Source of the DNA: Aliihoeflea sp. 2WW
Lineage (GTDB): Bacteria; Pseudomonadota; Alphaproteobacteria; Rhizobiales; Rhizobiaceae
Direction of reading: 5' to 3'
Assembly: GCF_000497755.1 (NCBI RefSeq)
Contig: NZ_AYOD01000011.1
Location: 167,106 to 231,105 of the forward strand
DNA length: 64,000 nucleotides
Shown: in pieces, positions 42,194 through 51,328 of the stretch
How positions within the stretch are numbered: position 1 is the first letter of the stretch
How the letters are laid out: each line of letters opens with the position of its first letter
Translations under genes and position numbers: made by a program
Notes under the pieces: generated by a model
Told to the model about the DNA's origin: nothing
The model's database searches: none
The model's input: only the letters and a program-made list of their open reading frames with translations

Positions 42194-44365
42194 TCAAGCG
42201 CCCCGCTTCGCCTTCAGCTCCAGCCGCCGCCGATGCAGCACCGGCTCCGTATAGCCATTCGGCTGCTCGCGCCCCTTCAACACCAGATCACACGCCGCCT
42301 GGAACGCGATGGAGTTGTCGAAATCCGGCGCCATCGGCCGGTACAGCGCATCGCCCTCGTTCTGCCGATCCACTACGGCGGCCATGCGCTTCATCGTCTC
42401 CATCACCTGATCGCGAGAGCAGACACCGTGATGCAGCCAGTTGGCCATGTGCTGCGCCGAAATCCGCAATGTCGCGCGGTCTTCCATCAGGCCGACATCG
42501 TTGATGTCCGGGACCTTGGAGCAGCCGACGCCCTGGTCCACCCAGCGCACGACGTAGCCCAGAATTCCCTGCGCATTGTTGTCGAGTTCGCGCTGGATGA
42601 CCTCGGGCGTCCAGTTCGGCCGCGTCGCGACCGGGACCGACAGGATATCGGCCAGCTTGGCACGGGCGCGGGCCTTCAGTTCGCCCTGCACCTTGGCGAC
42701 GTTGACTTTGTGATAGTGGGTCGCGTGGAGCGTCGCGGCCGTCGGAGACGGCACCCAGGCGGTGTTGGCGCCTGCCTTCGGGTGGCCGATCTTCTGCTCC
42801 AGCATCGCGGCCATCAGGTCCGGCATCGCCCACATGCCCTTGCCGATCTGCGCATGGCCGGCCAGCCCGCATTCCAGCCCGATATCGACGTTCCAGTTCT
42901 CGTAGGCGCCGATCCAGGCCGCCTGCTTCATGTCGCCCTTGCGGATCATCGGGCCGGCTTCCATCGAGGTGTGCATCTCGTCGCCGGTGCGGTCGAGGAA
43001 GCCGGTGTTGATGAACACCACGCGCGACGACGCCGCGCGGATGCACTCCTTGAGATTCACCGTCGTGCGGCGCTCCTCGTCCATGATGCCCATCTTCATC
43101 GTGTTCGGCGCCATGCCCAGCATCGTCTCGACGCGGCCGAAGAGTTCGGATGCGAAGGCGACCTCCTCGGGACCGTGCATCTTCGGCTTCACGACATACA
43201 TCGAGCCCTTCAGCGAATTCGCGCGGCGGCCGTTCGGGCCGATGTCGTGCAGTGCGATCAGGCCGGTGATGGCGGCATCCATGATGCCTTCCGGCACCTC
43301 GTTGCCTTCCGCATCCAAGATCGCCGGGTTGGTCATCAGGTGACCGACATTGCGCACCAGCATCAGCGAGCGACAGCGCAGCGAAAATGTCGAGCCATCC
43401 GGCGCGGTATAGTCGAAATCAGGGTTCAGCTTGCGCGTGAAGCTCTTGCCGCCCTTGGTCACTTCCTCGGTCAGATCGCCCTTCATCAGGCCGAGCCAGT
43501 TGCGGTAGACCTCGACCTTGTCCTCGGCGTCGACGGCCGCGACCGAATCCTCGCAATCCTGGATCGTGGTCAGCGCGGATTCGAGCCAGACGTCGGAAAT
43601 ATGCGCCGGATCGGATTTGCCGATGTCGGATTCCGCGTCGATGAGCACCTCGATGTGGATGCCGTTGTTCTTCATGAGGAACTGCGTCGGGGCAGCCGCA
43701 TCGCCCACATAGCCGGCGAACTGCGCGCCATCCTTCAGCCCGGTTTTCCCGTTCGCCGTCTCGACGACCAGCTTGCCGCCCTCGACCCCGAAGGACCGCG
43801 TATCGGTCCAGCTCGCACCTTCCAGCGGCACCGCGCCATCGAGGAATTCGCGCGCCCAGGCGATCACCTTCTCGCCGCGCTTCGGATTGTAGCCCTTGCC
43901 CTTTTCCGCGCCGTCGGTCTCGGGGATCGCGTCGGTGCCGTAGAGCGCGTCATAAAGCGAGCCCCATCGCGCATTGGCAGCGTTCAGAGCATAGCGCGCA
44001 TTCATCACCGGGACGACGAGCTGCGGGCCGGCGATGGTCGCGATCTCGTCGTCGACGTTCTCGGTCGTCACCTTGAAGGCGGGGCCTTCGGGAACGATGT
44101 AGTCGATCGAGCGCAGGAAGCCTTCATAGGCGGCCAGATCGTTGGGCGCGCCGTTCTCGCGGTGCCAGGCGTCGATCTTTTCCTGGATCGCGTCGCGCTT
44201 TTCCAGAAGCGCCCGGTTCTTCGGCGCGAGATCGGCGACGATCACTGCAAAATCCCGCCAGAAGCTTTCCGCATCGATGCCCGTACCGGCCACGGCCTCG
44301 TTGGCGATGAAGTCGTAGAGAACCCGGTCGATCTTCAACCCATTGGCGTCAACGCGGTCATTCAT
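42194..44365 (-). CDS. glcB: Malate synthase G
   Basis: Malate synthase G condenses glyoxylate with acetyl-CoA to malate (glyoxylate shunt and glycolate use). Starting at the ATG at 44365 ([14 protein letters not shown]) gives 723 residues, exactly the G-isoform length. Landmarks include [35 protein letters not shown] and [20 protein letters not shown]. The frame opens 21 codons earlier without a good site. No isocitrate lyase gene is in view. Confidence 0.97.
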   Translation of the reverse strand: MNDRVDANGLKIDRVLYDFIANEAVAGTGIDAESFWRDFAVIVADLAPKNRALLEKRDAIQEKIDAWHRENGAPNDLAAYEGFLRSIDYIVPEGPAFKVTTENVDDEIATIAGPQLVVPVMNARYALNAANARWGSLYDALYGTDAIPETDGAEKGKGYNPKRGEKVIAWAREFLDGAVPLEGASWTDTRSFGVEGGKLVVETANGKTGLKDGAQFAGYVGDAAAPTQFLMKNNGIHIEVLIDAESDIGKSDPAHISDVWLESALTTIQDCEDSVAAVDAEDKVEVYRNWLGLMKGDLTEEVTKGGKSFTRKLNPDFDYTAPDGSTFSLRCRSLMLVRNVGHLMTNPAILDAEGNEVPEGIMDAAITGLIALHDIGPNGRRANSLKGSMYVVKPKMHGPEEVAFASELFGRVETMLGMAPNTMKMGIMDEERRTTVNLKECIRAASSRVVFINTGFLDRTGDEMHTSMEAGPMIRKGDMKQAAWIGAYENWNVDIGLECGLAGHAQIGKGMWAMPDLMAAMLEQKIGHPKAGANTAWVPSPTAATLHATHYHKVNVAKVQGELKARARAKLADILSVPVATRPNWTPEVIQRELDNNAQGILGYVVRWVDQGVGCSKVPDINDVGLMEDRATLRISAQHMANWLHHGVCSRDQVMETMKRMAAVVDRQNEGDALYRPMAPDFDNSIAFQAACDLVLKGREQPNGYTEPVLHRRRLELKAKRGA

Positions 44366-44481
44366 GCAGAAAACCTCCCTCAAAAGCGCATGGCGATGGC
44401 CTTTGAAGGCCCTGATCGCTTTCACCACGCGCGGGGCGGTCGGTCAATTCGGCAAAAGGCGAAACTGCCTTGCGAAAAATT

Positions 44482-46497
44482 CTAACGCAGCGTGATCCGC
44501 GGCCGGCCAGTCGCCACCGCGCGCAGGCTCGCCTCGATGAACGCACGCTGCCCTTCGATCGTCGCGATGCGCAGATCGGTCGCGACGTCGATCTCGACAT
44601 CGTCGCTGCCGGCGCGCCGCGCTGCCTCGCGCGCAAGGTCACGCAGATGCGCGCTCGCGACCGAAAGTGCATCATCCTCCGAGCGGTGGTCGGAGATCGT
44701 TTCGCCCGCGCTGACGCGGAAAATGCCCTCTACCGGCTGGGTGACGACCGCTTCGGCGCTGACGCGCACCTGCCCCACCACCGCGCCGATGGCGTTCGCC
44801 ACGTCGGCATCTTCCGGCACGACGCAGCCCTGCCCGACCAGCTTCGGCAGGCCGGCATAGTGCAGGCCGGCCGATGCGCCGAGGCCGATGACCTGCCGGT
44901 CGAGACCGACCGCCAGCCTTGCGATGCCAGCCTTGCCGTCGAGCGCGCGCTGGACCAACGGCCCGGCGACGATCGCCGCGCCGTCGAGACCGTCATCGGC
45001 GAGCGCCGATTCCAGCATCAGTTCGGCCGAGCGGCGCGTGACAGCGTCGAGCACGCGCTGCGAAATCTCCGCCGCGCCCGCCGCGATCGCCTGCCCGCGT
45101 CCGTCACGCCGCCGCGCCACCAGTTCCGCGCCGAGCCGGGCGGCGCGCTCGTCCCAATTATCCTGCCGTCCGAGCACATGGGCGGCGTCGGATGGGGTGA
45201 ACCCACACAGATGAACAAGGCCGCGCGCGACGAGACGTTGCAGCGTCGCCACTTGGGCCGTCGAGGTCAGCAACTGGTCGAGCGGCAGCGGCGTCGCCGT
45301 CACCTTCTCGTAAAGCCGAGCCTCGGCAGCGGAGAGCCCGGCCGCCAGTCGTTCCGGCACGCCGGTTCGCACCGCGAAACGACCATCCATGCGGCCGGGA
45401 TTGGCAGCGCGGAGCTGGCGTTCCAGCGTTTCGGCGATGGCCGCGCCATGCTGATGCGCGGCGAGCGACAGCGGCACGAGGCGGCGGGGGCCGAGCAGGA
45501 TCGCCGGATCGAGCCCCCCATCGGCGACCGTCACTTCCGAATCGCCGCCGAGCCCGAAGGTGCGCATCGCCACGGCCTCGACCATCGTCCGAAACCCGCC
45601 GACCGTTGCCCCGTCCGGGTCGAGCCGCGGGACGCCCTTGTCGAGGATTGCTATGTCGGTCGTCGTGCCGCCGATGTCGGAGACAACGGCATCGTCCAGC
45701 CTGGTCAGATGACGGGCGCCGACGATGCTTGCGGCCGGTCCGGACAGGATCGTCTCGATCGGCCGCTGGCGCGCGAAGCGGGCGGAGACGAGCGCGCCGT
45801 CACCGCGCACGACCATCAGCGGGGCGTCGATGCCGCGATCTGCAAGGAAACCTTCGGTGGCGGCGATGAGGCGGTCGATCATCGAGATCAGCCGGGCGTT
45901 GAGGAGCGTCGTCAGGGCGCGGCGGGGGCCGCCGAGTTTGGAGGAGAGTTCGTGGGATGTCGTTACGGGCAGTCCCGTCCGTTCTCGGATCAGGTCGCGG
46001 GCCAGTATCTCATGTTTGGGATTGCGGGTGGAAAAGTAGCCGCAGACGGCGAAGCCGGAAACGCTTGTCGCCAGTTCCGGCAGGGCATCTTCCAACGCGG
46101 CAAGGTCGAGCTTTGTCTCGTTGCCGTGGACGTCGTGGCCGCCGGGGACGAAAATCACCGGATCGGAGCCGAGGGCGGTTTTGAGGCCGTCTTTATCGAG
46201 ATCGGTTTCGGAGAAGCCGATCATCACCAGACCGACCCGACCGCCCTGCCCTTCGACGAGGGCGTTGGTGGCGAGGGTGGTGGACATCGACACCAGGCGG
46301 ATTGCCCGCGGAGCGATGCCGGCCAGCGCGATGACGCGGTCGGCAGCCTCAGTGATGCCGACGGCGAGGTCGTGCCGTGTCGTCAGCGCCTTCGCCTTGG
46401 CGATGACGCCGCGCTCCTCGCTGAAGAGCACGGCGTCGGTATAGGTGCCGCCCGTATCGAAACCCAGATAGAGCGGCGCGTCGTCAGTTCCGGCCAT
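44482..46497 (-). CDS. Hydantoinase/oxoprolinase family protein (HyuA type)
   Basis: This ASKHA ATPase-fold protein of 671 residues resembles HyuA, the ATP-dependent hydrolase subunit for hydantoins or 5-oxoproline. Marks are YLGFDTGGTYTDAVLF, VSMSTTLATNALVEG, SGPAASIVGARHL, SDIGGTTTDIAIL and LGLGASAGLHYAGLP. The HyuB partner that normally completes such enzymes is absent next door, so it may act alone, as some acetone-carboxylase-like relatives do, or with a distant partner. Substrate unknown. Confidence 0.85.
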   Translation of the reverse strand: MAGTDDAPLYLGFDTGGTYTDAVLFSEERGVIAKAKALTTRHDLAVGITEAADRVIALAGIAPRAIRLVSMSTTLATNALVEGQGGRVGLVMIGFSETDLDKDGLKTALGSDPVIFVPGGHDVHGNETKLDLAALEDALPELATSVSGFAVCGYFSTRNPKHEILARDLIRERTGLPVTTSHELSSKLGGPRRALTTLLNARLISMIDRLIAATEGFLADRGIDAPLMVVRGDGALVSARFARQRPIETILSGPAASIVGARHLTRLDDAVVSDIGGTTTDIAILDKGVPRLDPDGATVGGFRTMVEAVAMRTFGLGGDSEVTVADGGLDPAILLGPRRLVPLSLAAHQHGAAIAETLERQLRAANPGRMDGRFAVRTGVPERLAAGLSAAEARLYEKVTATPLPLDQLLTSTAQVATLQRLVARGLVHLCGFTPSDAAHVLGRQDNWDERAARLGAELVARRRDGRGQAIAAGAAEISQRVLDAVTRRSAELMLESALADDGLDGAAIVAGPLVQRALDGKAGIARLAVGLDRQVIGLGASAGLHYAGLPKLVGQGCVVPEDADVANAIGAVVGQVRVSAEAVVTQPVEGIFRVSAGETISDHRSEDDALSVASAHLRDLAREAARRAGSDDVEIDVATDLRIATIEGQRAFIEASLRAVATGRPRITLR

Positions 46498-46556
46498 GGA
46501 GATCGCCCGTTGAAGACGATCTCCTTAACGCGGCCGGTTCGGCCAGGAAAGGCCGA

Positions 46557-47177
46557 TTACTCGACCCAGATGACCTCACGCGTGCCGCGCTCGACCACGA
46601 TCGGGCCCTGCTCGGTGTAGACGTAGCCGTAATACGGATCTTCCGGCACCTCGATGATCTGGACGTCGGCCGGCAGGATCGCGCCGGTCGAAATCTCGGC
46701 GTCGATCACGACGGGATCAGCCGGGTTCTCGGTGATGTAGGTCACGGTGCGCTCCGGCACGACGTAGCCGGGCGAATAGACCACCTCGCGGCTCTCATAC
46801 TCGACCAGGACCGGACGGCCGTTGACGTAGATGTAGCCATATTCCGGGCTGTCGGGCACCTGCACGACCTCGACCTCCGCCGGGATCACGGCGCCGGCTG
46901 CGATCTCGCCTTCATAGGTGACGGTCGGGACCGGATTGTCGACGACATAGCCGACGACCTCGTCCGGAACAGCCGTTTCCGCGCCGATCACGGCACCGGC
47001 GAAACCGCCGACGATCGCGCCGATCGGGCCGCCGACGACGGCACCGGCAACGGCACCCGTCGTGCCGCCGGCCGTCGCGCCGAAGCCGCGGGCCGAATCA
47101 TCGTTGGAAGTCTGGGCGTGCGCGGCACCGACCGACAAGGCGGCAATGGCGGCGGTCGCAAGAAGGAACTTACGCAT
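46557..47177 (-). CDS. DUF1236-repeat exported protein
   Basis: The 206-residue protein has a signal peptide (FLLATAAIAALSVGAAHA) and a glycine/alanine-rich stretch (residues about 35-68, GAVAGAVVGGPIGAIVGG) resembling glycine-zipper segments. Two DUF1236-type modules follow, each ending in a tyrosine/valine strand pair (YGYIYVNGRPVLVEYESR and YGYVYTEQGPIVVERGTR). The module is common in rhizobial envelope proteins and its function is unknown. ACTCC-complement GGAGTACCC precedes the ATG. Confidence 0.85.
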   Translation of the reverse strand: MRKFLLATAAIAALSVGAAHAQTSNDDSARGFGATAGGTTGAVAGAVVGGPIGAIVGGFAGAVIGAETAVPDEVVGYVVDNPVPTVTYEGEIAAGAVIPAEVEVVQVPDSPEYGYIYVNGRPVLVEYESREVVYSPGYVVPERTVTYITENPADPVVIDAEISTGAILPADVQIIEVPEDPYYGYVYTEQGPIVVERGTREVIWVE

Positions 47178-47338
47178 GGTGGGTACTCCTTTGATGGTGG
47201 CGCGGTCCCCTTCTCCAAGGCGTCCGCGCCGCAAACGTTCAGTGACGTCCCTCGGCTTCAAAAATGCGTGAGGGCGAGGTGCGTTCCCCTCAAATGACAT
47301 CACGGAACGTAACAAAGGAGCCGCACAGCGACACCGGA

Positions 47339-47524
47339 TCACCCGTCGAGCATATCGCGCTGGTCCTCTGTCAGCGGCCGTATTCCCGGCGCGGCCGACG
47401 CGGCGGGGCTGACTGGTGCAACCAGCGCTGCGGGGGCGACCGTAGCCGTGGGAACGGGCGGCGGGCCGGCATCGAAGGTCGAGCAGGCGGGAAGGGCGAG
47501 GACGGGAAGAAGCCAGATGCGCAT
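47339..47524 (-). CDS. Small putative lipoprotein
   Basis: A 61-residue product starts MRIWLLPVLALPACSTFDAG. LALPAC resembles a lipobox with the cysteine at residue 14. A proline/alanine/valine-rich linker follows, and the protein ends RPLTEDQRDMLDG. The ribosome-binding site is weak. I do not recognise the family; the lipobox is the only functional hint. Confidence 0.5.
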   Translation of the reverse strand: MRIWLLPVLALPACSTFDAGPPPVPTATVAPAALVAPVSPAASAAPGIRPLTEDQRDMLDG

Positions 47525-47611
47525 CTTCCAGCCCTGCCCTGCGATCGTGGCGCAGTTGGGGTGGCGCGCCGCACGCACCGAAATCGCTCTTTTCCTCATC
47601 GCTTTTCCTCG

Positions 47612-47995
47612 TTACCACGGCACTTCGCTCCGCCATTTGCCGGGGTTCGACACGTGGTTCAACATGCGCACCTCTTCGCCCCTTTCGGGGGTGTCGCAGC
47701 AGGGCGGGAAAATGCGGCCCATATGGGCGAGCGCATCGGTCGGCCGCAGCGGCCCGACGCAGCGCCGCGCGCGCCGGCAGACCGACCATTTGCAGCTCGC
47801 CATCAGGCCGAGCCAGGTCGCCGCGTGGCGGCAGTTCGCCTGCAGGATCGCATCGATCTGAGCGCGCTCTTCGTCCCACTGGCGGGTGACGGCATATTGC
47901 GCGTCGGTCTGGTGCGGCTGGCGCAGGTGGTAGATGACCGGCAGCGGCGGGATGTCCCGCGGCGCCTTTTGCCTGCGTCGCTTGCGCCTTGCCAT
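47612..47995 (-). CDS. Cysteine/arginine-rich hypothetical protein
   Basis: The 127-residue product starts with a basic cluster (MARRKRRRQKAPRD) and contains the cysteine pattern CKWSVCRRARRC (CX4CX5C) plus a later CC pair, suggesting a small metal-binding unit. GGAGGA lies 6 bases before the ATG, a strong site. I have seen similar basic 'CRRARRC' proteins in rhizobial genomes but know no function. It starts the accessory region. Confidence 0.6.
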   Translation of the reverse strand: MARRKRRRQKAPRDIPPLPVIYHLRQPHQTDAQYAVTRQWDEERAQIDAILQANCRHAATWLGLMASCKWSVCRRARRCVGPLRPTDALAHMGRIFPPCCDTPERGEEVRMLNHVSNPGKWRSEVPW

Positions 47996-48478
47996 CTTGT
48001 TCCTCCACGCATGAGTGATTGCGCCCGCGCGGCGCGCGGGGCGGTTGAAAGGGCTCGGGAAGACGGGCGGCTGCGGCATCGCTCATCTGTAGGTATGACT
48101 GCGATCCCGCAGCCCTACGCTATGGCTTCGGGCGTTCGTCGCTCGGAAAGCCAAATCGTTGGCTTTCCGTCCGCTGCGCGGACCGCTTCTCACCCCATCC
48201 GGCGTTCTTTGCAAAGCCGCGCCCGTCCCGCTGCCCCGCCGCGCTTTCCGGCTTTCGCCGAAGGCATCGACAGGTTGCGTGCTCGTCCAGCACACCCGGC
48301 CCGTAGTGGCCGGAGGGGGACCCTCGACGCGGCCCTCCCCGGCCGCCGGCTACGTTTGCCGAACGGCGGAGGCGCCGATCCCCGCCCGCATGACACCGTC
48401 GCGACAGGCGTTCCCGAAGACGGGGACGCGGTGGAGTATGGGAGAGGTTTTGGGGAGGGGGATAAGTTTTTTGCGGCT
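47996..48478. other. Gene-poor stretch at the edge of the accessory region
   Basis: I find no convincing gene in these 483 bases; the open frames on both strands have no start site or family resemblance. A short hairpin (GGAAAGCCA / TGGCTTTCC, about 48149-48172) is present. The stretch may be a remnant of older insertions. Confidence 0.5.
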
Positions 48479-48856
48479 TCACGCCGGGCAGGCGACGACA
48501 TGCGCGCGCAACCAGCCCTCGATGACCGGCTTGCGAAACGTGCTTGCTTCGAGATGGCCATAGATGAAGGCGATGACCGCTTGGGGCTCGGCTTCGAGGC
48601 GTGCGCCGTTGAGGCCGAGAAAAATATCCATGCAAGCAAAGGCGACGCGCTTGTTGCCATCGATGAAGCCATGATTCATCGCAAGGCTTTCCCACAAGGC
48701 GGCGGCCTGTTCGATCAAGTCGGCATAGTAGCCGGTCTGCGGACGCAGCAGTGCGGATTCAATCAGGCCATGATCGCGAACGCCCTTGGCACCGCCGAAC
48801 AGACGCAATTGCTCGGCGTGGATATGGAGCGCGTCGTCGAGCGTGAGATAGTCCAC
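48479..48856 (-). CDS. doc: Doc-type toxin (Fic fold)
   Basis: The 125-residue protein belongs to the death-on-curing branch of the Fic fold. In Doc this enzyme phosphorylates EF-Tu and stops translation. The Fic/Doc motif is NHGFIDGNKRVAF, with the catalytic histidine and the GNKR loop intact, so it looks active. It starts directly after the antitoxin gene (adjacent bases 48857/48856). The pair would stabilise the island or act in phage defence. Confidence 0.9.
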   Translation of the reverse strand: MDYLTLDDALHIHAEQLRLFGGAKGVRDHGLIESALLRPQTGYYADLIEQAAALWESLAMNHGFIDGNKRVAFACMDIFLGLNGARLEAEPQAVIAFIYGHLEASTFRKPVIEGWLRAHVVACPA

Positions 48857-49093
48857 CTACTTCGCCAGCGCCTCGTAGACGCTCGCCCAGCGCCTGGCGC
48901 TTTCGGCATGAAGACGCTCGACGGCCGGATTGACCTTGCCGCGCGCGGCGTCGGCCATGCGGCGAAACTCTTCCGGGGACAGGACGATGGCGACATCCCT
49001 TCCTTGGCGCTGTACGCGCACGGGTTCGGCCTGCGCCATGTCGATGAGTTGGCCGAAACGGTTTTTGGCGTCGGAGGCGGAGAACGATTTCAT
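48857..49093 (-). CDS. phd: Phd/YefM-family antitoxin
   Basis: The 78-residue antitoxin starts MKSFSASDAKNRFGQLIDMA, the typical DNA-binding N-terminus of Phd/YefM, and continues VRVQRQGRDVAIVLSPEEFRR. The C-terminal part would wrap the Doc toxin. Antitoxin precedes toxin, as expected, and such pairs repress their own promoter. It is divergent from tcmP, with a 104-bp intergenic region between them. Confidence 0.9.
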   Translation of the reverse strand: MKSFSASDAKNRFGQLIDMAQAEPVRVQRQGRDVAIVLSPEEFRRMADAARGKVNPAVERLHAESARRWASVYEALAK

Positions 49094-49145
49094 TCAGGGA
49101 TATTAGCTGAATTGGCCAATTTGGGCAAGGAGTCGGATGCAACTA

Positions 49146-49174
49146 TTGATAATGTTCCTTTTTTGTTCTATGCA
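49146..49174 (+). promoter_or_regulatory. Predicted promoter of the tcmP unit
   Basis: TTGATA (49146-49151) and TATGCA (49169-49174) are 17 bases apart in an AT-rich stretch, 24 bases before the tcmP start codon. It lies in the divergent region shared with phd. Confidence 0.45.
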
Positions 49175-49197
49175 AAAGTCTTGGCGGGAGGGTTGCA

Positions 49198-50304
49198 ATG
49201 AACGTCGCGAGATTTTTTGATGAACGCACCGATCAATCTGAAGTAAAGGCGCGCATAGTTCAAAAGTACTTCTACGCTTGGGCGAATGTCATTATGCCAA
49301 CGGCACAGAAGAACGGCAGCAGGATTGCCTATATTGATTTGTATGCGGGACCAGGCCGATACAAGGATGGTGCCGCTTCGACACCGCTGCTTGTGCTTCA
49401 GCACGCCATCACTGATGTCAAGCTCAGCTCGATGCTTATTACGTTCCTGAATGACGCAGATAGCAACAAAACATCTACACTTCAGGCGGAAATCGACAAG
49501 CTGCCCGGAATTGAAAAATTAAAGCACAAGCCCACCGTCTCCTGTGGCGAAATCGACGAAGAAGCAGAAAAGCACTTTAGTCAATCGAAGCTCGTTCCAT
49601 CCTTCTCATTCATCGATCCCTTTGGATATAAAGGGCTTTCCCTTAAAATCATAAAGGGTGTCATTAAGGATTGGGGGTGCGATTGCGTCTTTTTCTTTAA
49701 TTACAATCGGATCAATGCTGGAATCGGAAATCAGGCCGTGGCCGGTCACATGGATGCGCTGTTCGGTAAGGAACGCGCGGATGCGCTGAGAGCACTACTG
49801 CCCAGCCTTTCGCCTGAGCTGCGTGAAGCGTTGATCTTGGAAGAACTCGCAGCTGAGATCAAGGCGCTTGGCGGCACCTATGTGCTCCCCTTCACATTCC
49901 GGAACTCGGGCGGCACGCGCACTTCGCACAAACTTGTTTTCGTAAGCAAAAGCTTCAAGGGCTATTCCATCATGAAAGACATTATGGCGAAGGAAAGTTC
50001 GACGGAGGACCAAGGTGTACCGTCATTGGCATATTCTCCGGCCGACTGGTCGATGCCCCTGCTGTTCTCGCTGCAACGGCCGCTCGATCAGCTTCGCGCT
50101 TCGCTGCTCAAGAAATTTGCAGGGCAGGAACTTTCTGTTGCCGAAATCTATGAGCGCCACAGTGTCGACACGCCCTATGTCCTGAAGAATTACAAGGAAA
50201 GCCTGACGCAGCTTGAAGCGGAAGGAAAGGTTGGCGTCCGTAGCCTCAAGGGGACCCGCCGCAGAGGAACGTTTGCCGACCACCTTCTGGTTAGGTTCCA
50301 GTGA
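49198..50304 (+). CDS. tcmP: Three-Cys-motif partner protein TcmP
   Basis: This 368-residue protein matches the TcmP family, named for its co-occurrence with the three-cysteine Gp37/Gp68 proteins. AYIDLYAGPGRY (D47 to G53) looks like motif I of a SAM-dependent methyltransferase and FSFIDPFGYKG (D140-Y144) like its motif IV, so an MTase-like fold is my inference. The C-terminal region (about 300-368) resembles a winged helix (LSVAEIYERH, LKNYKESLTQLEAEGKVG). GGGAGG precedes the ATG. GC content is about 40-50% in three hand-counted lines, below the core. It precedes the DUF5131 gene by 9 bp. Confidence 0.85.
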   Translation: MNVARFFDERTDQSEVKARIVQKYFYAWANVIMPTAQKNGSRIAYIDLYAGPGRYKDGAASTPLLVLQHAITDVKLSSMLITFLNDADSNKTSTLQAEIDKLPGIEKLKHKPTVSCGEIDEEAEKHFSQSKLVPSFSFIDPFGYKGLSLKIIKGVIKDWGCDCVFFFNYNRINAGIGNQAVAGHMDALFGKERADALRALLPSLSPELREALILEELAAEIKALGGTYVLPFTFRNSGGTRTSHKLVFVSKSFKGYSIMKDIMAKESSTEDQGVPSLAYSPADWSMPLLFSLQRPLDQLRASLLKKFAGQELSVAEIYERHSVDTPYVLKNYKESLTQLEAEGKVGVRSLKGTRRRGTFADHLLVRFQ

Positions 50305-50313
50305 GCAGTATCG

Positions 50314-51066
50314 ATGGCGAATAATTCTTCAATCGAGTGGACGGAAGCGACGTGGAATCCCGTTGTCGGCTGCACGATCATTTCGCCGGGATGCACAAAC
50401 TGCTACGCCATGCGCATGGCGCGCCGGTTGGAGGCGATGGGCCAACCAAAGTATGCTGGCACAACGCGCATGTCTGGCGGCCGTCCGAAATGGAACGGCA
50501 TTGTGCGGATAGACGAGGATTCGATATCACTTCCGACAACTTGGAAAGTCGGTCGTATGATATTTGTAAACTCTATGTCCGACCTGTTCCACGAAGACGT
50601 GCCGTTGGCATTCATAAAGCGGGTGCTGGCGACGATGCAGAAAACCCCGCAACACACTTATCAGATTTTGACTAAGCGAGCCGAACGTCTCGAAGAATTA
50701 TCACCGGAGCTGGCATGGCCCCGCAATGTTTGGATGGGAGTAAGTGTCGAGAACGAAAACTACATGTTCAGGATCGATCACCTCCGTCGCACGCAAGCAG
50801 TGATCAAATTCCTAAGCCTCGAACCATTGCTAGGACCACTCGACAATCTCGATCTCGTCGGCATTGATTGGGTTATTGCGGGTGGTGAAAGTGGGCCTCA
50901 TGCCAGACCAGTGGAGCCGGATTGGATTAGGAGCATTCGGGATCAATGTTATGATGCAGAGACAGCCTTCCATTTCAAGCAATGGGGTGGTGTCAACAAG
51001 AAGAAGACCGGTCGTGTTCTCGATGGCCGCACTTGGGATGATTTTCCTGGCGGCGCTCAGGCGTAG
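50314..51066 (+). CDS. DUF5131 / phage Gp37-Gp68 family protein
   Basis: This is a 250-residue protein. The three cysteines C20, C27 and C30 (GCTIISPGCTNCYAMRMA, CX6CX2C) give the family its 'three-Cys' label and resemble an iron-sulfur or radical-SAM-like cluster site, though they are not the canonical CX3CX2C. Conserved blocks include FVNSMSDLFHEDVP, TYQILTKRAERL, WMGVSVEN, SLEPLLGPL and WVIAGGESGPHARP. The family is frequent in phages and islands and its reaction is unknown. It forms a two-gene unit with tcmP. GC is low (about 40% in one counted line), suggesting transfer. Confidence 0.88.
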   Translation: MANNSSIEWTEATWNPVVGCTIISPGCTNCYAMRMARRLEAMGQPKYAGTTRMSGGRPKWNGIVRIDEDSISLPTTWKVGRMIFVNSMSDLFHEDVPLAFIKRVLATMQKTPQHTYQILTKRAERLEELSPELAWPRNVWMGVSVENENYMFRIDHLRRTQAVIKFLSLEPLLGPLDNLDLVGIDWVIAGGESGPHARPVEPDWIRSIRDQCYDAETAFHFKQWGGVNKKKTGRVLDGRTWDDFPGGAQA

Positions 51067-51212
51067 CTACTTCTTTAGCGTACAGACAGGGGAATCTGAT
51101 CGGCAGCTATGCCGGTACACCTCTTAAATCTCAGCCATCGGTCTCGGCCGAAACTAATCCGAGCATGGCGATTTGGAGATGTTGGCGCGCGCGCTTCCCT
51201 CTGTCCTGCCAG

Positions 51213-51327
51213 ACATCCCCCGCGACGGCGGGAGATCGAGCTTGGGCGAGGTTCGCGGAACCCCCCTCTCCGTCTCGGGCTGCGCCCGAGCCACCTCTCC
51301 CCCGCAAGCGGGGGCGAGGAAAGGCGC
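51213..51327. repeat. C-rich palindromic repeat at the lepA border
   Basis: A half unit (CATCCCCCGCGACGGCGGGAGAT, about 51213-51236) is followed by a full unit (51261-51327). The full unit has CCCCCCTCTCCG, a CTCGGGCTGCGCCCGAG hairpin, CCACCTCTCCCCC and GCAAGCGGGGG. It fills the space between the DUF5131 gene and the lepA stop codon, at the junction of accessory and core DNA. Confidence 0.75.
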
Positions 51328-51328
51328 T

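Noticed and set aside
47264..49201. Plus-strand open frame of about 645 codons through the island
   Set aside because: It is antisense to Doc, Phd and the small minus-strand genes, is rich in Arg and Pro, and shows no domain.
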